Below, one piece after another: positions 1 through 8,372 of a stretch of DNA of 64,000 bases. Source of the DNA: Acaudatibacter sp963835495 (GTDB taxonomy: Bacteria > Pseudomonadota > Alphaproteobacteria > Caulobacterales > Caulobacteraceae); contig CAWIFQ010000003.1 in the NCBI GenBank assembly GCA_963835495.1, forward strand, positions 1,426,001 through 1,490,000, given 5' to 3'. Every line of letters starts with the position of its first letter. Within the stretch, counting starts at the first letter, position 1. The notes below the pieces were generated by a model that saw nothing but the letters and a program-made list of their open reading frames with translations, had not been told where the DNA came from and searched no databases. The position numbers and the translations under genes were made by a program.

Positions 1-1
1 G

Positions 2-46
2 ATCGAGCGCATCTTCGACGCGTTCCGGGCGATGCTCGCCGCCTGA
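2..46 (+). CDS. C-terminal tail of an unidentified protein (partial)
   Basis: An open frame enters from the left edge and ends at TGA 44-46, encoding a tail that reads IERIFDAFRAMLAA. The amphipathic, Ala/Leu-rich composition looks like a real coding end, and the next gene on the same strand starts 42 bases later. Too little is present to name a family. Confidence 0.4.
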   Translation: MERIFDAFRAMLAA

Positions 47-87
47 TCGGCCGCGGAACGTGGCGTCGCACGCCGCGTTAGCGGCTC

Positions 88-1104
88 ATGGCGCGTGATT
101 CGGTCGAGTTGGGGGAAGCGACGGCGAAGTCGGCCGGGCTTACCTACGTCAACGATCACGAGCCAGGCATTCGCCGCATCGCCAGCCGCGGCGGCGTCGG
201 CTACGTCGACCCGAACGGCAAGCCGGTCCGCGACGAGACGGCGCTAGCGCGGATCCGCAAGCTCGCGATCCCGCCGGCCTGGGCCGATGTCTGGATCTGC
301 CCCGATGCGCGCGGTCACATCCAGGCGGTGGGTCGCGACGCGCGCGGCCGCAAACAGTACCGCTATCACGACGACTGGAGCGCGGCCCGCGGCGAGCACA
401 AGTTCCACCGCATGCTGGCGTTCGGCCGCGCGCTGCCGCGGCTGCGCGAACGGATCGAGGGCGACCTCGCCCGCAAGGGCCTGCCGCGCGAAAAGGTGCT
501 GGCCGGCGCCGTGCGCCTGCTCGAAATCACCCTGATCCGCGTCGGCAACGACGAATACGCCCGCGCCAACAAGAGCTTCGGCCTCACCACGCTGCGCAAG
601 CGGCACGTCACCCTCTCCGGCGCCGGCGTGGTGTTCGAGTTCAAGGGCAAGTCCGGCAAGGCGCACCGGACCGGCTTTCGCGACCGCCGCCTCGCGCGCC
701 TGCTGCGCCGCTGCGAGGAGCTGCCAGGCCAGCGGCTGTTCCAGTACGTCGATGAGACCGGCGCGCGCCATTGCGTGGCCAGCGACGACGTCAACGCCTA
801 CCTGCGCGAGGCGATGGGCGAGGACTTCTCCGCCAAGGACTTCCGCACCTGGGCCGCCACCCTCGCCGCCGCCCGCGCGCTCCGCCTCCAGACTGCGGAC
901 GGCGCGGCGCACCCGAAGCAGGCCGTCAACACCTGCGTGAGGGCCGTCGCGGGCCTGCTCGGCAACACCGCCGCCGTCTGCCGCGCCTCCTACATCCACC
1001 CGGCCGTGTTCGAGGCGTTCGAGGCCGGCCAGCTCGCGCCCAGCCTGGCCAGGGAGGCCGACGCGGCCGAGCGCGCGCTGCTGCGGCTGCTCGCCGAGAC
1101 CTGA
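88..1104 (+). CDS. DNA topoisomerase IB (poxvirus/bacterial type)
   Basis: A type IB topoisomerase relaxes supercoiled DNA by single-strand nicking through a 3'-phosphotyrosine and needs no ATP. The 338 residues match the usual bacterial length. The N-terminal third has the family's DNA-binding region (GVGYVDPNGKPV, then IPPAWADVWICPDARGHIQA). The C-terminal half is the catalytic core, with basic residues in the KRHVTL and KSGKAHR stretches, and Tyr302 in the SYIHPAV motif is the expected nucleophile. ATG 88 is the first in-frame ATG. It is a stand-alone gene whose neighbours are unrelated. The family is clear; the physiological role in bacteria is poorly defined. Confidence 0.93.
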   Translation: MARDSVELGEATAKSAGLTYVNDHEPGIRRIASRGGVGYVDPNGKPVRDETALARIRKLAIPPAWADVWICPDARGHIQAVGRDARGRKQYRYHDDWSAARGEHKFHRMLAFGRALPRLRERIEGDLARKGLPREKVLAGAVRLLEITLIRVGNDEYARANKSFGLTTLRKRHVTLSGAGVVFEFKGKSGKAHRTGFRDRRLARLLRRCEELPGQRLFQYVDETGARHCVASDDVNAYLREAMGEDFSAKDFRTWAATLAAARALRLQTADGAAHPKQAVNTCVRAVAGLLGNTAAVCRASYIHPAVFEAFEAGQLAPSLAREADAAERALLRLLAET

Positions 1105-1171
1105 CCGGCAGGCTTGCGCCGCCCGCGCCACCGGCGACAATGGCGCAAAACAAGGCGCACCGGAGGATGGC

Positions 1172-2056
1172 ATGCAGATCGGCGACTGGGCGGCGACGCC
1201 GGACTTGAGCGAGATCTATCGCGAAATCCGTGACTTGGGCCTGGAAACCAACCTCGCCGAATTGGAGGCGTTCGGTTTCACCGTCATCGAAGGGGCGCTG
1301 TCGCCGGACGAGGTGGAGGCCACGCGCGACAAGATCATCGAGATCTCTGAGGCCCGCCTTGGCCGCGAACTCGATCTGGGCGCCGAGAGCGACTACACCG
1401 ACCTCTCGTTCATCCCGTTCCTGCTGTTCAAGGACCCGATCTTCAAGGTCGGGCTGATGAACCCGAAGCCGCTGGCGCTGATCACTTACCTGCTCGGCCG
1501 GCACTGCATCCTCTCCAGCCTCGGCTCGCACCTGAAGGGGCCGGGCGGCAACGGCCTGCTGCTGCACTCCGACACCGGCAACAATACGCCAGATCCGTTC
1601 ACGCCCTACGCCCAGGTCGCCAACTGCAACTACGCGCTGACCGACTACACGGAGGAGACCGGTTGCCTGGCGATGGTGCCGGGCAGCCACCGCAACCTGC
1701 GCCAGCCGACGCGCTGGGAGGTCGGGCTCGAAGGCGGTCGCCGCAACGCCGGGGTGATCCCGATCGAGGTCCCCGCCGGCAGCGCGATCGTCTGGCACGG
1801 CGCCACCTGGCACGGCTCGTTTCCGCGCAAGGTCCCGGGGCTGCGGGTCAACCTCAGCTGCTATTTCTGCCGCGAGTACCTGCAGCCGCAGGAGGACTAC
1901 AGCCGCAACATCCCCGAGGGCTATCTCGAGGGCGCCAACGACCCGCGGCTGGCGCGGCTGCTGGGCCAGGACCTGATCCACGGCTGGACCGAAGAGGGAC
2001 CGCAGAAGATGTACGCGCGCCGCGATCCAGCCGCCGTGCGCAGCTGGTACTCGTAA
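1172..2056 (+). CDS. phytanoyl-CoA dioxygenase (PhyH) family protein
   Basis: A 294-residue non-haem Fe(II)/2-oxoglutarate oxygenase. The iron facial triad can be picked out: H and D in LLLHSDTGNN, and the distal H in ATWHGSFPRKV, followed by the Arg that usually binds 2-oxoglutarate (PGLRVNLSC). PhyH family members hydroxylate acyl-CoAs, small alcohols or natural products, so the substrate cannot be read from sequence. An AGGA-type site (CGGAGGATGGC) precedes ATG 1172. The gene lies 90 bases upstream of the LLM oxidoreductase on the same strand and may share its transcript. Confidence 0.85.
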   Translation: MQIGDWAATPDLSEIYREIRDLGLETNLAELEAFGFTVIEGALSPDEVEATRDKIIEISEARLGRELDLGAESDYTDLSFIPFLLFKDPIFKVGLMNPKPLALITYLLGRHCILSSLGSHLKGPGGNGLLLHSDTGNNTPDPFTPYAQVANCNYALTDYTEETGCLAMVPGSHRNLRQPTRWEVGLEGGRRNAGVIPIEVPAGSAIVWHGATWHGSFPRKVPGLRVNLSCYFCREYLQPQEDYSRNIPEGYLEGANDPRLARLLGQDLIHGWTEEGPQKMYARRDPAAVRSWYS

Positions 2057-2146
2057 CAAGTCGTCGAACTGCCGGTGCGTCACACTGGCGCCTGCGCGGG
2101 CTAACCCCTACGGTCCGGCTGACCCAATAGCCGGACCCAAACATCC

Positions 2147-3361
2147 ATGTTGCCCGCACGCCTGCGCTTCGGCGCCTTCATCGCGCCGTTCCACCCGATC
2201 GACGAGAACCCGACGCTGGCGATCCAGCGCGACCTGGAGCTGGTCGAGCTGCTGGACCAGCTCGGCTACGACGAGGCTTGGATCGGCGAGCACCACTCGG
2301 CCGCCTACGAGCTGATCGCCAGCCCGGAGGTGTTCATCGCCGCGGCGGCCGAGCGCACCAAGAACATCCGGCTGGGCACCGGCGTCTCGTCCCTGCCCTA
2401 CCACCATCCGTTCATGCTGGCCGACCGCATCAACCAGCTCGACCACATGACCCGCGGGCGGGTGATGTTCGGCGTCGGCCCCGGCGCGCTCTCGTCCGAC
2501 GCCTACATGATGGGCATCCCGATCGCCCGTCAGCGCGACATGATGGACGAAGCGCTGGAGGTGCTGGTGCGCCTGCTGCGCGGCGAGGAAGTCAGCCACG
2601 ACAGCGACTGGTTCAAGCTGAACCGCGCGCGGCTGCAGATGAGCCCCTATTCGCGGCCGAGCGTCGAGATCGCGGTGGCGAGCCAGGTTTCGCCGACCGG
2701 CGCGCGCGCCGCCGGGAAACACGGCCTCGGCCTGCTCTCGATCGGGGCCACCTCCGACGGCGGCTTCAACGCGCTCGCGTCCAACTGGGCGATCGCCGAG
2801 GACCTGGCCAAGGACAACGGCCAGACCATGAACCGCGCCGCCTGGCGCCTGGTCGGCCCGATGCACATCGCCGAGACCAAGGAAAAGGCGATGGCCGACG
2901 TGCGCTTCGGCCTGGAGAAGTGGCTGTTCTACTTCAGCAAGATCGCCAACCTGCCGATCGTGCCCGACACCGACGGCGACCCGGTCGAAGCGTTCCTGGC
3001 GATGCCGATGGCGGTCGTCGGCACGCCCGACGACGCGGCCGCCAAGATCCAGCCCCTGGTCGACCAGTCGGGCGGCTTCGGCGCCTTCCTGTTCATGGCC
3101 CACAACTGGGCCAACTGGGGCGCGACCAAGCAGTCGTACGAATTGTTCGCCCGCTACGTGGCGCCGCAGTTCCAGAGCCTGAACGTCGGCCGCGAAGCGT
3201 CGATGGAGTGGGTGAAGGAGAACAAGGACGACTTCACCGCTCAGGCCCGCGTCGCCGTCGGCGCGCGCATCATGCAGCACGCCCAGGAGAAGGGCGCGGA
3301 GAACATCAACCCGATGATTGCCGCGATGATGGGCCTGAAGACCGAGCCGGCGGCGGAGTAG
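2147..3361 (+). CDS. LLM-class flavin-dependent oxidoreductase (luciferase-like monooxygenase)
   Basis: A 404-residue bacterial-luciferase-fold protein (TIM barrel using reduced FMN/F420-type flavin). Signatures are FGAFIAPFHP at the first strand, GYDEAWIGEHH, TKNIRLGTGVSSLPYHHP and the GRVMFGVGPGALSSDAYMMG segment. These match alkanal and limonene-type LLM monooxygenases more than F420 enzymes, so it probably hydroxylates or performs a Baeyer-Villiger reaction on a hydrophobic substrate with a separate flavin reductase. The zinc dehydrogenase starts only 4 bases after its stop, which strongly suggests a two-gene operon for alcohol/ketone oxidation. The substrate is unknown. Confidence 0.88.
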   Translation: MLPARLRFGAFIAPFHPIDENPTLAIQRDLELVELLDQLGYDEAWIGEHHSAAYELIASPEVFIAAAAERTKNIRLGTGVSSLPYHHPFMLADRINQLDHMTRGRVMFGVGPGALSSDAYMMGIPIARQRDMMDEALEVLVRLLRGEEVSHDSDWFKLNRARLQMSPYSRPSVEIAVASQVSPTGARAAGKHGLGLLSIGATSDGGFNALASNWAIAEDLAKDNGQTMNRAAWRLVGPMHIAETKEKAMADVRFGLEKWLFYFSKIANLPIVPDTDGDPVEAFLAMPMAVVGTPDDAAAKIQPLVDQSGGFGAFLFMAHNWANWGATKQSYELFARYVAPQFQSLNVGREASMEWVKENKDDFTAQARVAVGARIMQHAQEKGAENINPMIAAMMGLKTEPAAE

Positions 3362-3365
3362 GACG

Positions 3366-4430
3366 ATGCGCGCAGTCATCCGCCGGGACGGCAAGCTGGT
3401 CGTCGACGAGATGGCGGCCCCGACGCCGGGGCCAGGCCAGCTGCTGGCGCGCAGCCTGGTCTGCGGCATCTGCGGCTCCGACTTGCACGCGCTGGACCAC
3501 TACGACCACATGATCGACCTCGGCCGCCGCCTCGGTGGGTTCGACGGCATGCGCAAGAATACCGACACGGTGTTCGGCCACGAGTTCTGCTGCGAGGTGC
3601 TGGAGGGCGGCGGCGCGTTCAAGGCCGGCGACGTGGTGGTCTCGATGCCGGTGCTGATCAGCGCAACGGGCGGCACGACGATCGGCTATTCCAGCGACAT
3701 CCCTGGCGCGTTTGCGCAGACCATCCTGATCTCCGAGGCGCTGACCTTGCCAGTGCCGAACGGGCTCTCGCCGGAGCACGCGGCGCTGACCGAACCGCTG
3801 GCGGTGGGCGAGCATGCCGTGGCGATGGCCGATCCGCAGAGCGACCACGTGTTCCTGGTGATCGGCTGCGGACCGGTGGGCCTGGCGGTGATCGCCGCGC
3901 TGAAGACGCGCGGTCTGGGGCCGGTGGTGGCGGCGGACTACTCGCCCGAGCGCCGCGCCGCGGCCGAACGGATGGGCGCCGACCAAATCGTCGATCCGGC
4001 CCAGGTCTCGCCGCACGCGTCCTGGAAGGAACTCGGCGTGCCGGCCAACGCTGGCGAGGGCCTGATCGCCGCGGCCATGGGCCAGTCGGTGAAGCGGCCG
4101 CTGATCTTCGAATGTGTCGGCGCGCCCGGCATGCTGCAGGCGGTGGCCGAGGCCGCGCCGAGCGGCTCGCGCATCGTCGTCGCCGGTGTCTGCATGGAGC
4201 GCGATCACATCGAGCCGCTGCTGTTCATCACCAAGCAGATCGAGCTTCGGTTCGTACTCGGATATTCGCGGGAAGAGTTCGCCAAGTCGTTGGAAAATCT
4301 CGCTGAAGGCCGCACGCGCTACAACGAGATCATCACCGGAGTGGTGAGTCTGGACCAAACGCCCGACGCCTTCGTCCGCCTACAGACGGATAAGAGCCAG
4401 ATCAAGATCCTGGTCGCCCCGGGGCGGTAG
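3366..4430 (+). CDS. zinc-dependent medium-chain alcohol dehydrogenase
   Basis: A 354-residue MDR dehydrogenase. The N-terminal GroES-like domain has the catalytic Cys in LVCGICGSDLHALDH and a GHEFCCEV motif with His and Glu ligands. The Rossmann domain has VIGCGPVGLAVIAALK (GxGxxG). The structural-zinc four-Cys lobe is not evident, and the CGSDLHALDHYDHM region resembles the variant seen in putative zinc-binding dehydrogenases. ATG 3366 follows the LLM stop by 4 bases with a GGAG-type site inside the upstream gene, so the two are probably translationally coupled. It likely oxidises the alcohol made by, or supplied to, the LLM oxygenase (inference). Confidence 0.88.
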   Translation: MRAVIRRDGKLVVDEMAAPTPGPGQLLARSLVCGICGSDLHALDHYDHMIDLGRRLGGFDGMRKNTDTVFGHEFCCEVLEGGGAFKAGDVVVSMPVLISATGGTTIGYSSDIPGAFAQTILISEALTLPVPNGLSPEHAALTEPLAVGEHAVAMADPQSDHVFLVIGCGPVGLAVIAALKTRGLGPVVAADYSPERRAAAERMGADQIVDPAQVSPHASWKELGVPANAGEGLIAAAMGQSVKRPLIFECVGAPGMLQAVAEAAPSGSRIVVAGVCMERDHIEPLLFITKQIELRFVLGYSREEFAKSLENLAEGRTRYNEIITGVVSLDQTPDAFVRLQTDKSQIKILVAPGR

Positions 4431-4462
4431 GCCTTACCAGCAGTTGTGGCTCTATATAAAGC

Positions 4463-4505
4463 TGTCATCCCGGAAAGCCGCGTAGCGGCTTGTCCGGGAC
4501 CTACT
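4463..4505 (+). repeat. left terminal inverted repeat / REP-like palindrome of GIY-YIG unit
   Basis: A 43-bp sequence that matches the reverse complement of 4857-4899 at 41 of 43 positions. It is itself a stem-loop: TCCCGGAAAGCCGC, then a GTA loop, then GCGGCTTGTCCGGGA, with one unpaired base in the stem. It ends 12 bases before the start codon of the nuclease gene. The outer GTCATCCCGG end is shared, with a T-to-C change, by the elements at 10595-10722 and 55697-55823. Confidence 0.9.
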
Positions 4506-4517
4506 CAGCGCTGACCT

Positions 4518-4856
4518 ATGACGTCCGACAAAGCCTTCGCGGTCTACATCATGAGCAACTTCAAACGCGGCGTGCTTTACACCGGCGTGACCTCGGACTT
4601 GCCCAGTCGCGCGACCCAGCATCGCGAGGGTGTGTTCGATGGTTTCACTAAGAAATACCGGCTAAAGCGCCTCGTCTGGTACCGCGGTTACGGCGACGCC
4701 ATCGACGCGATCTCGTTCGAGAAGCGGCTAAAGCGATGGCGACGCGAGTGGAAGTTTCGGCTCATCGAAGAGATCAATCCGGAATGGGTAGACCTTTGGC
4801 CCGAGTTGATGGGGCACGACATCATCGGCCCGTTGTCTCATCTTCAGGGTCGGTGA
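4518..4856 (+). CDS. stand-alone GIY-YIG nuclease family protein
   Basis: A 112-residue single-domain GIY-YIG protein related to the YhbQ/UvrC-N group. The core is intact: the first strand is VYIMS (GIY position), then GVLYTGVT (YIG position), then DLPSRATQH with the conserved Arg and His. SFEKRLKRW carries the metal-binding Glu, and INPEWVDL carries the C-terminal Asn seen in this group. Its frame fills the space between two inverted palindromes: it starts 12 bases after one and its TGA abuts the other. That arrangement suggests a selfish or domesticated element rather than a housekeeping gene (inference). The family's biochemical role is largely unknown. Confidence 0.85.
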   Translation: MTSDKAFAVYIMSNFKRGVLYTGVTSDLPSRATQHREGVFDGFTKKYRLKRLVWYRGYGDAIDAISFEKRLKRWRREWKFRLIEEINPEWVDLWPELMGHDIIGPLSHLQGR

Positions 4857-4899
4857 AGTAGGTCCCGGATAAGCCGCTGCGCGGCTTTCCGGGATGACA
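4857..4899 (-). repeat. right terminal inverted repeat / REP-like palindrome of GIY-YIG unit
   Basis: Inverted copy of 4463-4505 with two substitutions. It begins on the base immediately after the nuclease stop codon and contains its own stem-loop (AAGCCGC TGC GCGGCTT core inside TCCCGGA/TCCGGGA arms). No target-site duplication is visible: the flanks are AAAGC on the left and CGGCG on the right. Confidence 0.9.
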
Positions 4900-4930
4900 C
4901 GGCGGGAGGTCGGGATCGGCGCTAGCAACC

Positions 4931-5431
4931 TCACCGCTGCAAATTCCCCAGATCGACCCCGTAAAGCGCGGCGTTGCGCTCCATGTAGCCGCGGCGGGGG
5001 CCGACGGCGCGGCCGTTCACCGTGTCGTCCAGGATATCCAGGAACGTCGCCCAGCCCATGGCGTTCTGCGGCTCGAAACGGTCGAGCACCGGCAGATGGA
5101 TCAGGGTCAGGGCGACGTCGGCCTCTTCCGCCGCCAGCTCCAGCGTCAGATAGGATTGCGGGAACGCCGAGACGGTGTCGCCGGAGCCGAACACGTTCCA
5201 GGTGTGGGCGAACTTCACCGGCGGGCGCCACTGGGTGACCACGCCGCGGATATGGCCGTCGTTCAGCCGCACCGCCCCGCCCTCGCGCGGCTCGATGAGG
5301 CTGCCGGCGTCGTACCAGCCGCCCAGGCGGGCAGGATCGGTCAGGTGGGCCCAGACCCGCTCGATCGGCCCCGGCAACCGCCGCCAGAAGCGTACGCCCG
5401 GCGCGCGGAACATCTCCCCGAGATCGGCCAT
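4931..5431 (-). CDS. SRPBCC (AHSA1/Bet v 1-like) domain protein
   Basis: A 166-residue protein with the START/Bet v 1 fold typical of the activator-of-Hsp90-like group. RRLPGPIERVWAHLTDPARL at the N terminus is the diagnostic helix-entry motif, followed by alternating beta strands (GAVRLNDGHIRGVVTQW, VKFAHTW) and a C-terminal amphipathic helix (GWATFLDILDDTV). The fold forms a hydrophobic cavity; no catalytic residues can be assigned. It lies 13 bases downstream of tesB on the same strand and is probably co-transcribed with it. Function unknown. Confidence 0.8.
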   Translation of the reverse strand: MADLGEMFRAPGVRFWRRLPGPIERVWAHLTDPARLGGWYDAGSLIEPREGGAVRLNDGHIRGVVTQWRPPVKFAHTWNVFGSGDTVSAFPQSYLTLELAAEEADVALTLIHLPVLDRFEPQNAMGWATFLDILDDTVNGRAVGPRRGYMERNAALYGVDLGNLQR

Positions 5432-5444
5432 CCGTCTCCTCCGA

Positions 5445-6311
5445 TCAAACGTCCGCTGGCGGCCGATAGCGCATCAGGCCCTCTTGCGCCGCCGAGGCGA
5501 CCAGGCGGCCGTCCTGGCTGTAAATCTCGCCGACATTGAAGCCGCGGGCGCCCGACGCCGACGGACTCCTTTGCGCGAACAGATGCCAGTCGTTGAAGTT
5601 GCACGGCCGGTGAAACCAGATCGCGTGGTCGATGCTCGCCGTCGTCAGCCCGCCGGTCTGCCAGTTCATCCCGTGCGGTCGCATGGAGGTGGAGAGGAAA
5701 CTCATGTCCGAGGCGTACGCCAACACCGCCTGGTTGAAGACTGGATCGTCGCCGATCGGCTCGGCGGCGCGCATCCAGACATTCTGGAACGGTGGCGCGG
5801 CCTTGCTGGCCATGAAGTTCGACGGATCGACCGGGCGCATTTCGATCGGCCGCGGACGCTCGGCCATCTGGCGGACCAGCGGCGGCAGGCGGGCGACGAG
5901 CTTGCGGCGCAGCTCGCTCTCATCGGCGAGGGCCTCCGGCGCCGGAACGTCCGGCATCGGGTCCTGGTGCTCCAACCCCGCCTCCGGATGCTGGAACGAG
6001 CCGGCGAGGTTGAAGATCTGCTCGCCGTGCTGGATTGCCGTCACCCGCCGCGAGGTGAACGAGCGGCCGTCCCGCGCCCGGTCGACCTCGTAGAGGATCG
6101 GGATGGTCGGATCGCCCGGCCGCAGGAAGTAGCAGTGGATCGAGTGGCAGAGGCTGTTCTCCACCGTCGCATAGGCCGCCAGCAGCGCCTGGGCGATCAC
6201 CAGCCCGCCGAAGATGCGCGGGCCATCGTCTTTCGGCGCGTGACCGCGGAACAGGTTCACTTCGATCCGCTCCAGCGCGAGGGTATCGATCAGGCTTTCG
6301 GGTTTCGGCAT
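5445..6311 (-). CDS. tesB: acyl-CoA thioesterase II (TesB family)
   Basis: A 288-residue double-hotdog thioesterase that hydrolyses medium- and long-chain acyl-CoA to the free acid and CoA. It shows the family's N-terminal signature FRGHAPKDDGPRIFGGLVIAQALLAA in two adjoining pieces (FRGHAPKDDGPRIF and GGLVIAQALLAA). The mid-protein SFTSRRVTAIQHGEQIFNL follows, and the second hotdog has SIDHAIWFHRP, where the Asp is the usual catalytic position, and GFNVGEIYSQDGRLVASAAQ at the end. Length and both half-domains are complete. It is first in a two-gene minus-strand unit with the SRPBCC gene. Confidence 0.92.
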   Translation of the reverse strand: MPKPESLIDTLALERIEVNLFRGHAPKDDGPRIFGGLVIAQALLAAYATVENSLCHSIHCYFLRPGDPTIPILYEVDRARDGRSFTSRRVTAIQHGEQIFNLAGSFQHPEAGLEHQDPMPDVPAPEALADESELRRKLVARLPPLVRQMAERPRPIEMRPVDPSNFMASKAAPPFQNVWMRAAEPIGDDPVFNQAVLAYASDMSFLSTSMRPHGMNWQTGGLTTASIDHAIWFHRPCNFNDWHLFAQRSPSASGARGFNVGEIYSQDGRLVASAAQEGLMRYRPPADV

Positions 6312-6439
6312 GAGGCCCCTGCGGATCAGCCGTCCGCCTTACCGCCGTCGCCACGAGCGGACAAGGATCGCCGCTGCAGGCTTACCTCCGCGGGTCTGGC
6401 CCATGCTAGGCTCATCGCATCGCCAGGCCGGAGCAGACC

Positions 6440-7159
6440 ATGGACACCAGGACCGACGAGATCGCCGATCGCGTCTACCGCTTCTCGACCGCGGTTTCCG
6501 GCATCGGCCCCGAACCGTTCACCTTCAATCAGTTCCTCATCGACGCGGACACGCCCCTGTTGTTCCATCTAGGACACCGCGGCTTCTTTCCGTCGATCTC
6601 CGCGGCGGTGGCCAAGGTCACGCCGCTGGCGCGCATCCGCTACCTGGCGTTCGGTCATGTCGAAGCCGACGAGTGCGGCGCGCTCAATCACTGGCTCGCC
6701 GCCGCCCCCGCGGCCGAGGTGGTTCATTCCCGTCTGGCCTGTCAGGTGTCGCTCAACGACCTCGCTGACCGGCCGCCGCGGCCGCTGGGCGATGGCGAGG
6801 TTATAGACCTGGGCGGCCGCAAGGTGCGCTGGATCGACACCCCGCACGTCCCACATGGCTGGGAAGCCGGCGTGCTCTACGAGGAGACCCAGCGGACGCT
6901 GTTCTGCGGCGACCTGCTCACCCACGGCGGCGACGGGCCGGCCATCACCGAGGCAGACGTCACCGGCGCGGCCTGCGCGATGGAGGACGCGTTCCACGCC
7001 ATGACCATGGCGCCGGCCACAGCGGCCACCCTGCACGCCCTCGCTGATCTGTCGCCGGCGACGCTGGCGCTAATGCACGGATCGTCGTACCGCGGCGACG
7101 GCGCCGGCGCGCTGCGGCGGCTGGCCGACTACTGCGCCGCCGCGCGGCCGCCCGGCTAG
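6440..7159 (+). CDS. MBL-fold protein of the diiron (ODP/flavodiiron-like) type
   Basis: A 239-residue metallo-beta-lactamase-fold protein without the usual HxHxDH motif. It has GHVEADECGALNH (HxExD), then DTPHVPHGWEAG, the Asp in TLFCGDLLTHGG, and a final His in LALMHGSSY. This ligand set is characteristic of the oxygen-binding diiron domain of flavodiiron proteins and stand-alone ODPs, not of hydrolases. There is no flavodoxin domain, so it would need an external electron donor if it reduces O2 or NO. It stands alone, divergent from tesB. Confidence 0.8.
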   Translation: MDTRTDEIADRVYRFSTAVSGIGPEPFTFNQFLIDADTPLLFHLGHRGFFPSISAAVAKVTPLARIRYLAFGHVEADECGALNHWLAAAPAAEVVHSRLACQVSLNDLADRPPRPLGDGEVIDLGGRKVRWIDTPHVPHGWEAGVLYEETQRTLFCGDLLTHGGDGPAITEADVTGAACAMEDAFHAMTMAPATAATLHALADLSPATLALMHGSSYRGDGAGALRRLADYCAAARPPG

Positions 7160-7175
7160 GCGCCACGCCGACGCG

Positions 7176-8372
7176 CTAGCAGGGATAGGCGTACGGCCGG
7201 AACACGTAGCCGCCGACGTAGTCGTCCCAGACGTAGTGGGCGCCGCCGCAGTCGGCCGGCGCATTGTAGGCGACGGCGACCGTGTAGACCGGTGCGGGCG
7301 CGGCGACGTCATAGCTGACGGCGGTCAGCGGCCGGCGGTAATGGCGCCAGAGGCGCGGACGCCAGACGTCGTAGCCGTCGTCGTAGGGCGGCGCCCAGTC
7401 GACGTAGTAGGGCTCGTCCCAATAGGCGACGTAGTCCGGGCTCCAGTAGCCATAGTCGGCCGCCCGATAGGGTCCGTAGTCCGGGCCCCAAGGTCCCCCG
7501 TCGCCCCAGGGTCCCCAGTAGGCGTCGGCCCAGTAGGGGTCCCAGTACGGGCTCCAGTACGGGCTCCAGTACGGATCGCCGAAGCTCGCCGCGAGCGCGA
7601 AGCCGGCGAGACCCGCGCCGAAGCCCCAGCCCCAGCCATCGTCCCAATCGCCCCAGCCGCCGCCGCGCCGGCCGCCCCACCCGCCATCGCCGCCCCAGCC
7701 ACGCCAGCCGCCGTTCCGGAAGCCCCCGGCGAAGCCGCCGCGTGAGGCGAACGCCGCGCCGCCGACCAGCGCCGCGCCGCCCGCCGTGCGTGCGGCCATC
7801 CGGCCGTTGAAGCCGCCGCGAGCGTCAGCGAACCGCCCGCCTCTCCCGGCGACGGCGAACTGCGACCCGGGCCGCCCGCGGGACGCGAAAGCCGCGTTCC
7901 TCGATCCGCCCGCGCCCCGGCCATGAAAGCCGCCAGCTCCCGCGCCGGCCCGGGACGACGCCGCGAACCCGCGACCGCCGCCGAACGTCCGCCCGGATCG
8001 GAAACCGCCGGCGCGGCCAGCGCCGCCTCCAGCGAACCCGCCGCCATGGAACGCCCGGCCGCCGCCGGCTCGGAAGCCGCCAGCGCCGCCGCCTCGGAAA
8101 CCGCCCCCTGCCATTGGGCGGAACCCACCGCCCCCACCGCCGCGGAATCCGCCAGCGCCGGACATGCCGTGGAAGCCGCCGCCTCCGCCGCCGTGAAATC
8201 CACCACCGCCGCCGAAGCCGCCGCCGCCATGGAAGCCGCCGCCGCCACCGCCGTGAAATCCGCCGCCGCCGCCACCGCCACCGCCGTGGGGCCCGGCGAT
8301 CGCCGGCGCAGCCGTGATACTAAGCGACGCGCACAGCAGCGCCGCGACGTTGATCTTCAGCAGATTTCGCAC
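7176..8372 (-). CDS. secreted Gly-rich / aromatic-rich low-complexity protein
   Basis: 398 residues. Residues 1 to about 27 form a signal peptide (KINVAALLCASLSITAAPAIA). A long Gly/Phe/His/Arg-rich region with repeats of GGGGFHGG and GGGFRGG runs to about residue 240. A block of Trp/Tyr/Asp repeats follows (YWSPYWSPYWDPYW), and the end is less repetitive with two Cys residues (PADCGG and the terminal PYAYPC). The C-terminal fold resembles short secreted domains of alphaproteobacteria with no assigned function. It is expected in the periplasm, envelope or outside. The reading frame is uninterrupted despite extreme GC repeats. Confidence 0.72.
   Translation of the reverse strand: MRNLLKINVAALLCASLSITAAPAIAGPHGGGGGGGGGFHGGGGGGFHGGGGFGGGGGFHGGGGGGFHGMSGAGGFRGGGGGGFRPMAGGGFRGGGAGGFRAGGGRAFHGGGFAGGGAGRAGGFRSGRTFGGGRGFAASSRAGAGAGGFHGRGAGGSRNAAFASRGRPGSQFAVAGRGGRFADARGGFNGRMAARTAGGAALVGGAAFASRGGFAGGFRNGGWRGWGGDGGWGGRRGGGWGDWDDGWGWGFGAGLAGFALAASFGDPYWSPYWSPYWDPYWADAYWGPWGDGGPWGPDYGPYRAADYGYWSPDYVAYWDEPYYVDWAPPYDDGYDVWRPRLWRHYRRPLTAVSYDVAAPAPVYTVAVAYNAPADCGGAHYVWDDYVGGYVFRPYAYPC

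Noticed and set aside
244..1173. Long minus-strand frame over topoisomerase IB
   Set aside because: Shadow frame of a high-GC gene; low-complexity sequence with no family pattern, whereas the plus strand has a clear catalytic Tyr motif.
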